From positions 70,441 through 134,440 of the forward strand of contig NZ_AOLW01000011.1 of NCBI RefSeq assembly GCF_000336615.1: a stretch of 64,000 bases of DNA, written 5' to 3'. The notes under the pieces were generated by a model. The model was not told the origin of the DNA, searched no databases, and was given only the letters and a program-made list of their open reading frames with translations. Position 1 is the stretch's first letter, and each line of letters begins with the position of its first letter. Below are positions 53,605-62,765 of this stretch, one piece after another. The position numbers and the translations under genes are program-made. The stretch is from Haloarcula amylolytica JCM 13557 (GTDB taxonomy: Archaea > Halobacteriota > Halobacteria > Halobacteriales > Haloarculaceae).

Positions 53605-53883
53605 ATGAACGCACAAAACACGCAGGAGTACCGTAGCCAACAATCAGCAGACATCGCAAACGCCGACCGAGCGCGGAGTGCAGCCCCCGAAAGCGTTGAG
53701 AGCCAATCTATCAGGGTCGTAATTAGCTCGATTGAAACGCGACACTGCGATCACTGCGGCGCATCAATTGACGACAACGTCCGGTATCGTAATGTCACGA
53801 CCAGAGATAGTGCTGGCAACGTCTCGGAATACGCGTTCTGCGGTGTCGACTGTAAGACCGCTCGGTTCCCGAGGCTCGGCTGA
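53605..53883 (+). CDS. Small CxxC zinc-finger protein, duplicate 2
   Basis: A 92-residue protein of unknown function with CDHCGASIDD and, about 20 residues later, AFCGVDC, again a four-Cys site around a VTTRDSAGN strand pair. I chose ATG 53605 because it gives the same length as the 91-residue paralogue at 52547-52822. The two lie in opposite orientation about 780 bases apart, pointing away from each other. Small CxxC proteins are abundant in haloarchaea and may bind nucleic acid or protein; none can be named here. Confidence 0.75.
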   Translation: MNAQNTQEYRSQQSADIANADRARSAAPESVESQSIRVVISSIETRHCDHCGASIDDNVRYRNVTTRDSAGNVSEYAFCGVDCKTARFPRLG

Positions 53884-53964
53884 CCGCCGGCTGGCGTGGC
53901 GCATTGTCGGTTTACAGGACCATACTGGGGTTTTGGCGTCGGTTCGATAATACGGTCCGAGTCC

Positions 53965-54579
53965 TCACGCGGATTGACAGTCGCAGCCACCCTGTTCCAG
54001 AAACGCTACAATATCGTAGCTATGGCCGCAGTCCTCACACAGCACCTGCACCTCGTTGATGACGTTGAAATCGCCTGCCGAGATGGCGTCGTTCTTTTCG
54101 AGGCTCTCGATAGTCTGCCTCGTTACAGCGGTGGTTCGGCCCCGAAGCCGCTGTATTGAGTCGATGGCGTTTTCCTTCCGTTCTGCGGGCGTCCGCTCGG
54201 GTCGGGCCGCCCCACGGTCGTTCTTGAGATAGCGATACACCGTCTGGTGGGAGATAAAGTCGTCCATCACCGATTCGATATCGACCCCGCTCTGTTCGAG
54301 ACGGGAGCGTATGAGCGGGGCGTCCGCGTCATCTTCGCGAAGTGATTGATAGACCTGCTGGATGTCGCCACTCAATGTCGGTGCGTCGCTCCCTTCGATG
54401 GCGGACTCGAGCACCGACTGATTGAAGTAGTCCGCGAGGTCTCGGGTACTTTCTTCCTCCCCGTCGGCGCCGACCCACCGATCTTCGAGTTCTACACCCA
54501 TCCCGACAAGATCGTATTTTCGAATTACGGCATCCACCTTGTTCGTTCCCCCACCGGACTGTGAGTCGTCTGCGGTCAT
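53965..54579 (-). CDS. rdfA: Rod-determining factor RdfA-like protein
   Basis: A 204-residue protein resembling haloarchaeal RdfA, which is needed for rod shape in Haloferax volcanii. Features: KVDAVIRKYDLVGMGVELEDRW near the N terminus, a central helical part with FISHQTVYRYLKNDRGA (the most family-specific segment), a helical stretch (TTAVTRQTIESLEKND), and a C-terminal VLCEDCGHSYDIVAFLEQGG with CDC, i.e. a metal-binding tail. I chose ATG 54579. How RdfA acts is unknown. An actin homologue gene, also linked to cell shape in haloarchaea, lies 4.8 kb away. Confidence 0.82.
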   Translation of the reverse strand: MTADDSQSGGGTNKVDAVIRKYDLVGMGVELEDRWVGADGEEESTRDLADYFNQSVLESAIEGSDAPTLSGDIQQVYQSLREDDADAPLIRSRLEQSGVDIESVMDDFISHQTVYRYLKNDRGAARPERTPAERKENAIDSIQRLRGRTTAVTRQTIESLEKNDAISAGDFNVINEVQVLCEDCGHSYDIVAFLEQGGCDCQSA

Positions 54580-54707
54580 GATCCGATTTACATGAACGCC
54601 ATAGTTACTAAACACTCCCGCATATCGGGAGGTTTGGCGAGGTCCCTCACGCGGAGAGCTTTATCAGGCCCGTGCTCTGGTGTGTGTCGGCCGATTCACG
54701 GACTGAA

Positions 54708-55592
54708 CTACTCATTTGATGCGGATTCAGGCTCGCGAACCCACGCCACCGGAACTGTGGACTGCCGGACGATTTTGGCGCTGACACCACCCATGACGTA
54801 CCTGCTGAAGTCAGTCTGTCCGTGGGTCCCCATGATCGCGAGATCGATTTCGTTCTCGTCGATGTAGTCGCAAATCACCTTCGAGGTGGTCCCGTGTTCG
54901 ATGACGCTGGTGACCGAGTTGAGCGACGTCTCCTCGACTTTCTCGGTCGCTTCGGCCAGAATCTCATTTGCCCGCTCGGTCAACTCCCCCTCTTTCAGGA
55001 CGGAGCGTGCATCCGGGCCGAGACCGCCGGTCTCGACAACGTGAAGCAGGTGGAGCGTTGCTCCCGTCGCCCTCGCGACATCGATCCCCTCTGCCACTGC
55101 GAGTGCTGCGCCACGGCTTCCATCCGTCGGGACGAGGACGTGCTTGGGGGGATACACGAGTGGTCGATCTTCGGCAGGGTTGACCGCAACGACGGGAACC
55201 GCTGCCGTATTGATGACGCGTTCGGTGACGCTTCCGAGCAGGATTCGCTTGAGCCCGCGCCGTCCGTGCGTCGGCATAACGATGCAGTCGATGTCGGACT
55301 GTTTGCTGTAGTCGACTATCGTCTTGTGCGGGTCACCCTGGAGGACCGCAGAGACGACAGGAACGCCTTCATCTTTCGCAGACTGTGCGGCTTCCGCCAC
55401 GATGCGCTCCCCTTCTGTTTCGAGAACGTCGATGACCTCTCCACGAATCGTGGTGACACTGTCTCGGCCAGTGTCGGCGACGTTGATGATGTGAATCGTC
55501 GCCTCGTGTTCGGCTGCGATCTGTAATGCGTACTCAAGAACCGATTCTGCGGCGTCACTTCCGTCGGTTGGGAACAGGATAGTGTCGTACAT
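54708..55592 (-). CDS. Universal stress protein, two UspA domains
   Basis: A 294-residue tandem UspA protein. Domain 1 (about residues 1-138) has the ATP-binding pattern THGRRGLKRILLGSVTE; domain 2 (about 146-285) has THGQTDFSRYVMGGVSAK, in which the G-x2-G part is altered, so only the first may bind ATP in the standard way. Both domains begin with the (V/I)L(F/V)PTDGS strand-loop. Function is stress-related by family only. Confidence 0.92.
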   Translation of the reverse strand: MYDTILFPTDGSDAAESVLEYALQIAAEHEATIHIINVADTGRDSVTTIRGEVIDVLETEGERIVAEAAQSAKDEGVPVVSAVLQGDPHKTIVDYSKQSDIDCIVMPTHGRRGLKRILLGSVTERVINTAAVPVVAVNPAEDRPLVYPPKHVLVPTDGSRGAALAVAEGIDVARATGATLHLLHVVETGGLGPDARSVLKEGELTERANEILAEATEKVEETSLNSVTSVIEHGTTSKVICDYIDENEIDLAIMGTHGQTDFSRYVMGGVSAKIVRQSTVPVAWVREPESASNE

Positions 55593-55946
55593 AGTGGCGT
55601 GCTGGACTGTGGATCAGCTATCTGGGTTGCGGAGGGCGTTCCGGGTTGTCCGTAGGCGGGTCCCTATTTCCGCACTTCCTGATTGTGGCTTCTGGTCCTC
55701 GGGCGCTCTGTGCCGTTGCCTACGCATCAAAGCACTCGGCCCGGTATGGTTTCAGAGACATTGTATTCGGAGGCTGTGTGACGGACTACGCAGTGACGTC
55801 TAATAATATCTCGCCTACCGAAGCGCTCTCCAGCCATCTGTGGCTGGGACACACAGCGGATTGCTCTACGCCCCCACCAAGGCTGGCGCGTCGGCAGGAC
55901 GGCGCTGACACACATTTTTAAGCCAATCCCCCCACCGTATTGAGAT
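55593..55946. other. Intergenic region before the DUF211 gene
   Basis: About 350 bases. Contains a TTTTTAAG element around 55915-55922, about 28 bases before the DUF211 start. No gene is supported in the rest. Confidence 0.45.
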
Positions 55947-56237
55947 ATGGCAGCAGTCCGACGCCTCGTTATCGATGTACTGAAACCCCACGATCCGCCC
56001 CTGCTGATGTTCACCGATCAGCTGGCCGAAATTGAGTGCGTCGAGGGCGTCACTTCGTCTCTGATCGAACTAGATCAGGAAGTACAAAACGTCAAGCTCA
56101 CGTTCGAAGGCGAAGAGCTGGACTTCGAGGCAATCGAAGAGACGATCGAAAACCTCGGCGGGTCAGTACACTCTGTGGACCAGGTTGCCTGCGGTGACAG
56201 CGTCGTGACGGACCGACGGACGTTACAGGATGCCTGA
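55947..56237 (+). CDS. DUF211 domain-containing protein
   Basis: A 96-residue ferredoxin-fold-like protein of the archaeal DUF211 family (RRLVIDVLKPHDPPLLMF, FTDQLAEIECVEGV, VKLTFEGEELDFEAIEETIENLGG). Function is not established; the fold resembles small metal- or ligand-binding regulatory domains. It overlaps nothing and lies 6 bases before the VIT1/CCC1-like gene, so the two are probably co-transcribed, hinting at a link to metal handling. Confidence 0.85.
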   Translation: MAAVRRLVIDVLKPHDPPLLMFTDQLAEIECVEGVTSSLIELDQEVQNVKLTFEGEELDFEAIEETIENLGGSVHSVDQVACGDSVVTDRRTLQDA

Positions 56238-56243
56238 CGCGCC

Positions 56244-56825
56244 GTGACGTCCATTCGACAACTCCTCAGGCGTCTTCTCGGGAAGGACGACGTCCTCGCA
56301 ATCTCGCGCCGGTACTTCATCTCGAACGGCTTCGACGGGACGCTGACGTGCATCGGCATTATCGTCGGCGCTGTCCTTTCGGGAGTTTCAGACGGCTCCA
56401 CTGTCATCAAAATCGGACTGGGCGCGGCAGTCGGTCTCGGGACGTCTGCGGTCTGGAGCGTCTGGGAAATCGAACGTGCCGAAACCCGGGCCGAAATCAG
56501 ACGTATCGAGCGAGCGATGCTCAAAGACCTCGACGATACCCGCGTTCAACGCGACCAGAGCGGTGCCCGCTTCGTACACGCCATGATGAGCGGCCTGGGG
56601 CCACTCATCGGGGTTCTGATTCCACTGACCCCGTTCGTTGTCGCGGGGACCGTTGTCACAATGGTAGAAGCAGCACTCATCTCGGTCGGCCTGGGTATCG
56701 GTGTGTTGGGTGCGTTCGGCGCTTACATGGGCTCGATTTCGGGTCAGCGGTGGTACGTTGCCGCAGCGCGGATGGGACTCGCCGGCTTGGTCGTCGCAAT
56801 TCTTAATCTCTTCCTTCCGGGGTGA
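56244..56825 (+). CDS. VIT1/CCC1-like transmembrane protein
   Basis: A 193-residue membrane protein with GTG start. RRYFISNGFDGTLTCIGIIVGAV matches the opening of VIT1/CCC1 family transporters (iron/manganese), and MMSGLGPLIGVLIPLTPFVV resembles their central membrane part, with about four to five segments in all. The cytoplasmic metal-binding helices between segments 2 and 3 are represented by a charged helix (EIERAETRAEIRRIERAM). Whether it transports metal is not proven. Follows DUF211 closely. Confidence 0.75.
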   Translation: MTSIRQLLRRLLGKDDVLAISRRYFISNGFDGTLTCIGIIVGAVLSGVSDGSTVIKIGLGAAVGLGTSAVWSVWEIERAETRAEIRRIERAMLKDLDDTRVQRDQSGARFVHAMMSGLGPLIGVLIPLTPFVVAGTVVTMVEAALISVGLGIGVLGAFGAYMGSISGQRWYVAAARMGLAGLVVAILNLFLPG

Positions 56826-56898
56826 GAGACCGAGACTCCGTTCTCACTGGAGGACAAATCCCAACTTGCTTTCCACTGGTCCCCATACACGGTAGTAG

Positions 56899-57288
56899 AT
56901 GCGTGTTGGCTTGCGACAGTTCAAACGGCCGTTGTGCTACGTGATGGCGCTCCTGTATGTCGTCGCGGGAGGATTGCATTTCGTCGTGCCGGAACTATAC
57001 GTCCAGATCGTGCCACCGGTCTTGCCGGCGGCACTTGCGCTGGTGTATCTGTCCGGCGTCGCGGAAATCGCTGTCGGGCTCGGCCTGTTGGTGCCCCGGA
57101 CGCGTTCGTACGCCGCGTGGGCGACGATCGCATTGCTCGTCGCGATCTTTCCCGCAAACGTCTATATGGCTGTCTCCATGGTCACTATCGAGGGGACGGG
57201 TGGTGGCGATCCCTCTGTGTTGGTCCGCTGGGCACGGTTGCCGCTGCAAGGCGTGTTGATCCTCTGGGCGTACTGGTACACCGACTGA
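56899..57288 (+). CDS. DoxX-like membrane protein
   Basis: A 129-residue protein with four hydrophobic segments: YVMALLYVVAGGLHFVVP, LALVYLSGVAEIAVGLGLLV, WATIALLVAIFPANVYMAV and LPLQGVLILWAYWY. The GGLHF.VP and GVAEI..G..L patterns are those of DoxX/DUF4267-type proteins. Function in haloarchaea is unknown. Confidence 0.8.
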   Translation: MRVGLRQFKRPLCYVMALLYVVAGGLHFVVPELYVQIVPPVLPAALALVYLSGVAEIAVGLGLLVPRTRSYAAWATIALLVAIFPANVYMAVSMVTIEGTGGGDPSVLVRWARLPLQGVLILWAYWYTD

Positions 57289-57847
57289 GCGTGGCGAAAA
57301 CCCCGAGTGACCGGGCTGGCTCGGTCGTATTTCATCGTCTGCGACGGATTGATCGACGCCGTCGTCGCCGGTTGTGGGACGAAGCTGTCGGCGTGGACGT
57401 GACCGGTAGCCAGCGCCGCTGGGTCGCAGCGATCGAATCGGACGATGCCACTGTTGCCCCTACGAATATCGCCATATAGTGTGAGACGCCGAGGACTGCC
57501 CAACAAGGACCAGAGGGCCGCTCACCGCCATCACCAGAACCGTGCCGAGAGCCAGAACAACCGCGAGCGACCGCCAATTTTCAGCGGATATCCGCTTCGA
57601 AGACGCAACGCGATGCCCGCGTCCACGACGGCGAAGTCGTCCGTGAAGAGGACACACGGTACAGATGGCATCTGGCTTCTTGCGCCTCCAAGACTCCGGG
57701 GAGCTGCTTTGCCAGATTAGACATGAATAGGTACCGATTGGGAACTAGTATATATCTACACTACATGTGAGTTCACCGTAATGACATAGAGAGATACTGT
57801 CTATCCATAAGACATATTCGTAACTGCAGTATAGATACAATGTCGAC
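57289..57847. other. Intergenic region with a possible short membrane peptide
   Basis: About 560 bases. On the minus strand a frame between about 57590 and 57460 reads RSLAVVLALGTVLVMAVSG and looks like one membrane segment, but it lacks a good start and ends abruptly. The right part (57720-57847) is AT-rich promoter DNA for the next gene. Confidence 0.35.
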
Positions 57848-58198
57848 ATGCCCTCCAGTAGTCGTAAACTTCTGTCGACGAACAGTGAACAGTGGCGTCT
57901 GGCGCACGAAGACCTCCACATCAGAAACACCACCGATACCAAACATGATGTCCGCATAGAAATATACGACAGCGAGATATGTTGCCATAGAGCCCACTAT
58001 CAGCTCTTGTCAGGCCAGTCCGGCTGTTCGGTCAACTTGCTACAGGCTGGCTGCTACAGGGTTAAAGCTGTTCTCGATAGACAACATGAATCAGTCGCTG
58101 CCGTGACAGTCTCCGACGAGCCCGAACGAACGATCTTCGTCCACATTCAGAACGACGGGATCACCATCAAGGAGGGAGTGACGCCCTCGCGCCCCTGA
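57848..58198 (+). CDS. Hypothetical haloarchaeal protein
   Basis: A 116-residue protein I do not recognise. LHIRNTTDTKHDVRIEIYD near the middle and ESVAAVTVSDEPERTIFVHI further on suggest a beta-sandwich of immunoglobulin-like type; there is no signal peptide or membrane segment. The start at 57848 was taken as the first ATG with good downstream composition. Its neighbours give no clear context. Confidence 0.55.
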   Translation: MPSSSRKLLSTNSEQWRLAHEDLHIRNTTDTKHDVRIEIYDSEICCHRAHYQLLSGQSGCSVNLLQAGCYRVKAVLDRQHESVAAVTVSDEPERTIFVHIQNDGITIKEGVTPSRP

Positions 58199-58297
58199 AC
58201 CAGCGTGTCGCCGCTCCCCCTCGCTCCCCGGAGGCAGGATCGAACGAAATAGGGTAAGCCCATCTTTAACACCCATCGGAACCAAATAACAAACGGA

Positions 58298-59254
58298 ATG
58301 AGCTCTGCATCTACATCGGACAGGTCCCCAGAGTCTGCCGACTCAGTGTCGGGCTATCGCGACACGCTTGCGTCGGTTTATCACGAATATGTCGGCGAAC
58401 CGGCTAAAGAGCGAGATATCTACGTTGGGTTCGGACTCTTTTTTGCTGGAGTTACGCTTGCCATCGTCGGATTCTGCCTCTTTCTGTACAGTAACGTTCT
58501 GGAGTCCGGGAGCGCACCGTACTGGCAGATTCGTGAGGTTGCGCTCGTCGTCGGGTTCGTCGGACTGCCCTCCGTGCTGTTGAGCGTCGTCGTACTCCTC
58601 CCAGTCGGTTTCAAGACCCGGGTCGTCAGTGCCGCCGGCACGTTGTTCTGTCTCGCCGCAACGATAATTCTGGTTAATGTCTTTCCGTATGGGTGGACGA
58701 ACAGTGGCGGAGTCAACGGCAGCGTCTGGACGATCAGCGTTTACGCCACTGGCTTAGTCATGCTTGCGGCCTCAACAGGAGCGGCGCTGGTTGCACACTA
58801 CCTCGAGAAAGCGGCAACCCCAAGCGACTCAACTGAACCAGTCGAGTCGGCCGAGAGCGAGTCGGAGTCTGTCAGCAAAGCAGATGTGGACGACGATATC
58901 GAACAGGCACTAGACGGAGCGGAACTATCGTGGGGTGGTGTCGAACAGCAGCCCAAAACTAAGCGGCTAAATCTGGATATGCCAGAAACGGACTCTGACC
59001 TCGATCGGACGGCTATCGAGAATTCCGAGGCGACCACGACACGAGCCGACAGCAATGACGTTGATGACGCAGTAGATGGGCTCAGACAGCTACAGGGTGG
59101 CCAATCAAAGACAGAACGAAGCACCGGTACCGAAGAACAGGTCGACGCTCTCACGCAGTTTCGAAATGAGCAGGCCGAAGATGACGATGTGGAAACCGGT
59201 GTCAAAGAGCAACGAAGCATTGTTACCCGTCTTCGGTCGTTGTTGTTTGAATAG
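58298..59254 (+). CDS. DUF7139-like membrane protein with acidic cytoplasmic tail
   Basis: A 318-residue protein. Residues 1-45 are polar, then four membrane segments (about 46-70, 82-108, 114-136 and 150-172), then a strongly acidic, Ser/Glu-rich tail of about 140 residues with two short conserved blocks (AVDGLRQLQGGQSKTE and VDALTQFRNEQ). A TTTAACA element lies about 30 bases before the ATG. It is on the same strand as, and 165 bases before, the actin homologue gene; a membrane partner for the filament is an attractive but unproven idea. Confidence 0.78.
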   Translation: MSSASTSDRSPESADSVSGYRDTLASVYHEYVGEPAKERDIYVGFGLFFAGVTLAIVGFCLFLYSNVLESGSAPYWQIREVALVVGFVGLPSVLLSVVVLLPVGFKTRVVSAAGTLFCLAATIILVNVFPYGWTNSGGVNGSVWTISVYATGLVMLAASTGAALVAHYLEKAATPSDSTEPVESAESESESVSKADVDDDIEQALDGAELSWGGVEQQPKTKRLNLDMPETDSDLDRTAIENSEATTTRADSNDVDDAVDGLRQLQGGQSKTERSTGTEEQVDALTQFRNEQAEDDDVETGVKEQRSIVTRLRSLLFE

Positions 59255-59418
59255 ACTGTCTGCTCACCACGGACACTCCGCTGTGGTTCTCTCGTTGCGT
59301 GGGGTAACCCAGAGTAATATGTTCCTACGAACCATTCCGTCTGTTTTCATAAATAACATGTAACCTATTGCAACAAAACAGGATAGTTTTTTCAACTTGG
59401 TGGGAGGAATACAACTGT

Positions 59419-60447
59419 ATGCCCCAAGGTCTCGATGTCGGTACGATGAACCTCCTGTCTGCACGCCAAGATGGTAACGAAACGGTATTCGTGCAGCAGC
59501 GGAACTCCTTCGTCGAAATTGACTACAGCGACATGGCCGAACAGATGCTGTCGAGAAGTGATGTTCTCCACATCCGCAAGGATGATCGCGTCTACATCGT
59601 TGGCGATGACGCCCTGAATTTCGCGAACATCTTCAGTGAGGAGACACGCCGCCCGATGCAAGCCGGGATTCTCTCGAGCGACGAGCAATCAGCTATTCCG
59701 ATGATCAAGCTCATTACTGAACAGGTAGTGGGACAGCCGGAGTTCCCGAATGAGCGCCTGTTTTTCTCGGTTCCCGCGGACCCAATCGATGCCGATGTCT
59801 CGACGCTATATCATCAAAAGACGATTGAATCCCTACTCACTGATATGGGCTACAGCCCGGAACCGATCAATGAAGGGATGGCCGTCATCTACTCCGAGCT
59901 TGCCAACCGTGAGTTCACTGGCCTCGGTATCAGCTTCGGCGCCGGGATGACCAACGTCTGTCTGTCGTACTATGCAGTCCCCGTAATGAAGTTCTCCATC
60001 GCACGCGGTGGCGACTGGATCGACGAGCAGGCTGCACAGGCGACTGGCACGCCCGTCGATAAGGTCACCTCGGTTAAAGAAGAGGACTTCGCACTCAACT
60101 TCGAGACGGACGTCGGCGGTATTGAAGGTGCACTGAGTATCTATTACGACAATCTCCTCGACTATGTCATCGAGAACATCATCAGTGAAGTCGATGAGGA
60201 AGATGTCGAGGAGGGACTGGATGTCCCGGTCGTCGTGACTGGTGGGACATCCAGTCCTGACGGCTTCGAAGAGTTGTTCGCCGAACGGATCAACGAATCC
60301 GAGATACCGTTCTCAATCAGCGACGTCCGCCAAGCCGAGAATCCATTATATAGTGTCGCACAGGGCGCACTCGTCGCAGCGCGGTCGGAAGAAGAGCGCG
60401 AGGGGCAAAACGAGCAGGCCGAAGAATCTGACACCACCGCCGAGTAA
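59419..60447 (+). CDS. Actin-family ATPase, salactin/volactin-like
   Basis: A 342-residue actin/MreB/Hsp70-superfamily protein. Phosphate loop 1 is GLDVGTMNL near the start, phosphate loop 2 is [14 protein letters not shown] at about residue 175, and the adenosine motif is [13 protein letters not shown] near 272. It matches the haloarchaeal actin homologues (salactin in Halobacterium, volactin in Haloferax), which form dynamic filaments tied to cell shape. The C-terminal 20 residues are acidic and disordered. I chose ATG 59419, 11 bases after GGAGG; a start 17 codons upstream would add a poor sequence. Downstream gene is convergent. Confidence 0.85.
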   Translation: MPQGLDVGTMNLLSARQDGNETVFVQQRNSFVEIDYSDMAEQMLSRSDVLHIRKDDRVYIVGDDALNFANIFSEETRRPMQAGILSSDEQSAIPMIKLITEQVVGQPEFPNERLFFSVPADPIDADVSTLYHQKTIESLLTDMGYSPEPINEGMAVIYSELANREFTGLGISFGAGMTNVCLSYYAVPVMKFSIARGGDWIDEQAAQATGTPVDKVTSVKEEDFALNFETDVGGIEGALSIYYDNLLDYVIENIISEVDEEDVEEGLDVPVVVTGGTSSPDGFEELFAERINESEIPFSISDVRQAENPLYSVAQGALVAARSEEEREGQNEQAEESDTTAE

Positions 60448-60536
60448 CGGTTGGTCTCGAATAGAAGCACTGTTCGCCGGCGTCAGCCGGAACATTCTAC
60501 TGGCCCTCGTCCAGGCAAGACCACTGACGTCGGACG

Positions 60537-61010
60537 CTACTCAGTTTCGTCCCCGTTTTCGTCGGCTTCAGTTTCCGTGTCTTGGCTATTCTCATCGTTC
60601 TCATTAGATTTGGCTGTAACCTCCCCGCTCTGTTCAATTTCGTTCTCGTCGAAAACACGGTTCAATTCGTCAGCAGCGTCCTGTCGGAACCTGTTAGCGT
60701 CGGACCCCAGAGATATTCCCACCGCGACACCAGCCTGTTCAAGCGAGAACTCTGGTCGGTCTGTGGGCTCGTCCCGTTCCGGAATCGGGACGCTGGGTGT
60801 ACGGCCGGTGTTTTCGGGTTTACCGGGGTTAGAATCAGGATGCTCGTTGAACCGAGCGAGAGCGAACTCCCAGGACTCTGGGGGGGAAGCCTCGTTGTGA
60901 TGCGACGCAGAGATGTCTGCGAAGCCGCACGATTCACAGACGATAGCTGTCTGGTCAGCGGTCGCAAGCGTATACGTGCTGAGATCGGATTCGCAGCGGG
61001 GACACCGCAT
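60537..61010 (-). CDS. Zinc-ribbon protein of unknown function
   Basis: A 157-residue protein. MRCPRCESDL and IVCESCGFADIS form a four-Cys zinc ribbon in the first 33 residues; ASPPESWEFALARFNEHP follows; the second half is a highly acidic, Asn/Glu-rich disordered tail. The ribbon resembles that of DNA- or RNA-binding proteins. It ends convergent to the actin gene and is divergent from the next gene. Confidence 0.72.
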   Translation of the reverse strand: MRCPRCESDLSTYTLATADQTAIVCESCGFADISASHHNEASPPESWEFALARFNEHPDSNPGKPENTGRTPSVPIPERDEPTDRPEFSLEQAGVAVGISLGSDANRFRQDAADELNRVFDENEIEQSGEVTAKSNENDENSQDTETEADENGDETE

Positions 61011-61103
61011 ACTAGACCATGCGTGCCTCTGCTATACAATGGTTCCGTCAGTTATCGCCGTCCAGGGAACGAGTTATGAGATGGGCGACCGATATTGGAG
61101 GTG

Positions 61104-61793
61104 ATGCCGGAGATCGAGATTACGGACACACAACAGGATGACTTGACGACGATTCGGGAGGATCTCGAAGACGCGTTCATCGAGACGTACGGGCACATTC
61201 GTACGCAAGATGTCGTTGACTACCTCCTCGATACATACACACCGCCGGACCAGCTGGAAGACGAGCAAGGCCTGAGCCGTACCGACTACGAGCGACTCGC
61301 CTCGGCTGAGTATCCGGAACTCCAACACATCGCCTCCGAGGTGCCAGACGTTCCCGGTAGCGGTATTGAGGCCGACGAGATGCGAGGGAAACTGCTCGCA
61401 GCACTTGGAACGAGTGAGCTTGCGGATCGCCTCGCGGATATCGAACCTGAAAAAAGAGCGAACGAGGGGGGCGAGGAGGCGGCCGCCGGCCCAACTAGGC
61501 CGGGGAACACGCCAAACGACGGACGTGACGTCGCACAGAACGGTACGCCAACACAGACCACACCGTCATCCGATACCATCGAAAGCGCCGACGCGGCCGA
61601 GTCGAACGCGGCAGTTGACGACACTCCGAGTGATACTCTTTCCGCTGCCAACCGTTTGCTAACCGAACATGACGAGAAGTGGACCCGGTCAGACGAGACC
61701 GACGAACCATACGAAGTCACACTTCCCGACGGTTCAACGGTGAGCGCCCGGACGAAAGACGACGTCCGAAAACTGCTGTTTCAAAACTACTGA
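61104..61793 (+). CDS. Hypothetical haloarchaeal protein with acidic linker
   Basis: A 229-residue protein. The N-terminal about 115 residues are helical and structured (QDVVDYLLDTYTPPDQ), the middle about 70 residues are Ser/Thr/Asp-rich linker, and the C-terminal 30 residues form a conserved-looking unit (YEVTLPDGSTVSARTKDDV). ATG 61104 directly follows GGAGGTG, too close to act as a ribosome site, so translation is probably leaderless; TTG 61095 is an alternative start. I do not recognise a family. Confidence 0.65.
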   Translation: MPEIEITDTQQDDLTTIREDLEDAFIETYGHIRTQDVVDYLLDTYTPPDQLEDEQGLSRTDYERLASAEYPELQHIASEVPDVPGSGIEADEMRGKLLAALGTSELADRLADIEPEKRANEGGEEAAAGPTRPGNTPNDGRDVAQNGTPTQTTPSSDTIESADAAESNAAVDDTPSDTLSAANRLLTEHDEKWTRSDETDEPYEVTLPDGSTVSARTKDDVRKLLFQNY

Positions 61794-61862
61794 GTACGCT
61801 CTCCTCGCGAAAACACTGTTTGACGTCGACCATCCCTCACGAGGGTACGTCCCATCGAGCAC

Positions 61863-62627
61863 CTACGACTCACCATCCGATACGTCCTCGAGGTAGCCGA
61901 CCCGACACTGTGGGCAAACGTCACCGGGAAAGAACGACGATTCACTCGCGGGGAGTTCGAACTCACACCTCGGACACTGATACGTCGGAACCGAGTCGCT
62001 TGTGGTATTCTTTGAGCGGTCCGCCGTATACGACTGCCCGTCTCGACCGTTTCCAATACCCGGTTCTTCGGGGGTTTCAGACGACGGTTCTGCCGTGTCT
62101 GTAGCAGCATCATCAATGAGGACTGCATCGTCGCTACTTGACGGCGTGTCGCTGTCGTCATCTGGTTCCTGTGTCTCCGACAGTATCACGGCGTCATCAG
62201 TCGTTTCCAGAAGCCCCGATTCGGTCACCGCCGGTGACTCGTCACTCGCCTCCGCATCTGGAGATGTTTCTGCCACATTGTCTGACACGGCCATCGTTGA
62301 TGCGGGTGGTTCGGTCGGTTCCGTTTCGTCTGCTGCCTGCACCGGGTCTCTCGCTTCGGTCTCGACCTCCGCGGTCTCTCTCACCCCTGCTGGCCCCTTG
62401 TTTTCGGTTCTGTGTTCGACTTCATCCGACCGCTCGCCATTCGCTTTCGATTCCTCTGTGGTGGATATCAGGCCTTGATTCTCAGAGATATCTCGGATAT
62501 GCTCACAGCGCTCGCAAGACTTGTATTCCCGAACAGTTAGAACAGTGCCCCGCTTACCTTCGTCGTACGACTCCTCTATCGTCGACTCCCCGAAGTCGTG
62601 TCCAAATAGCTCACAACGCAGTCCCAT
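61863..62627 (-). CDS. DUF7093-like protein with two zinc-binding ends
   Basis: A 254-residue protein. The start MGLRCELFGHDFGE plus VREYKSCERCEH form an N-terminal cysteine/histidine unit like that of haloarchaeal DUF7093 proteins; a long Glu/Asp/Ser/Thr-rich middle (about residues 55-215) is disordered; the C terminus YQCPRCEFEL and VCPQCRVGYLEDV is a four-Cys zinc ribbon. I chose ATG 62627; the 17 residues upstream of it are basic and unlike the family. Convergent with the previous gene. Role unknown. Confidence 0.75.
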   Translation of the reverse strand: MGLRCELFGHDFGESTIEESYDEGKRGTVLTVREYKSCERCEHIRDISENQGLISTTEESKANGERSDEVEHRTENKGPAGVRETAEVETEARDPVQAADETEPTEPPASTMAVSDNVAETSPDAEASDESPAVTESGLLETTDDAVILSETQEPDDDSDTPSSSDDAVLIDDAATDTAEPSSETPEEPGIGNGRDGQSYTADRSKNTTSDSVPTYQCPRCEFELPASESSFFPGDVCPQCRVGYLEDVSDGES

Positions 62628-62765
62628 GCATGGCCATTTACGTCGTACGATTAAGAATGTATTCACCAGCAGTGACATCTTTGTCGCGTTAGCCGCATGC
62701 GGGAACGTGTCTGTGACCAGCCTCGCCCCGTCGCTAAAGTAGTTGTCAAACCCGTTTGCTTGCGC

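Noticed and set aside
57332..57577. Arg-rich 80-residue frame on the minus strand
   Set aside because: Composition typical of a shadow in GC-rich DNA; no family features.
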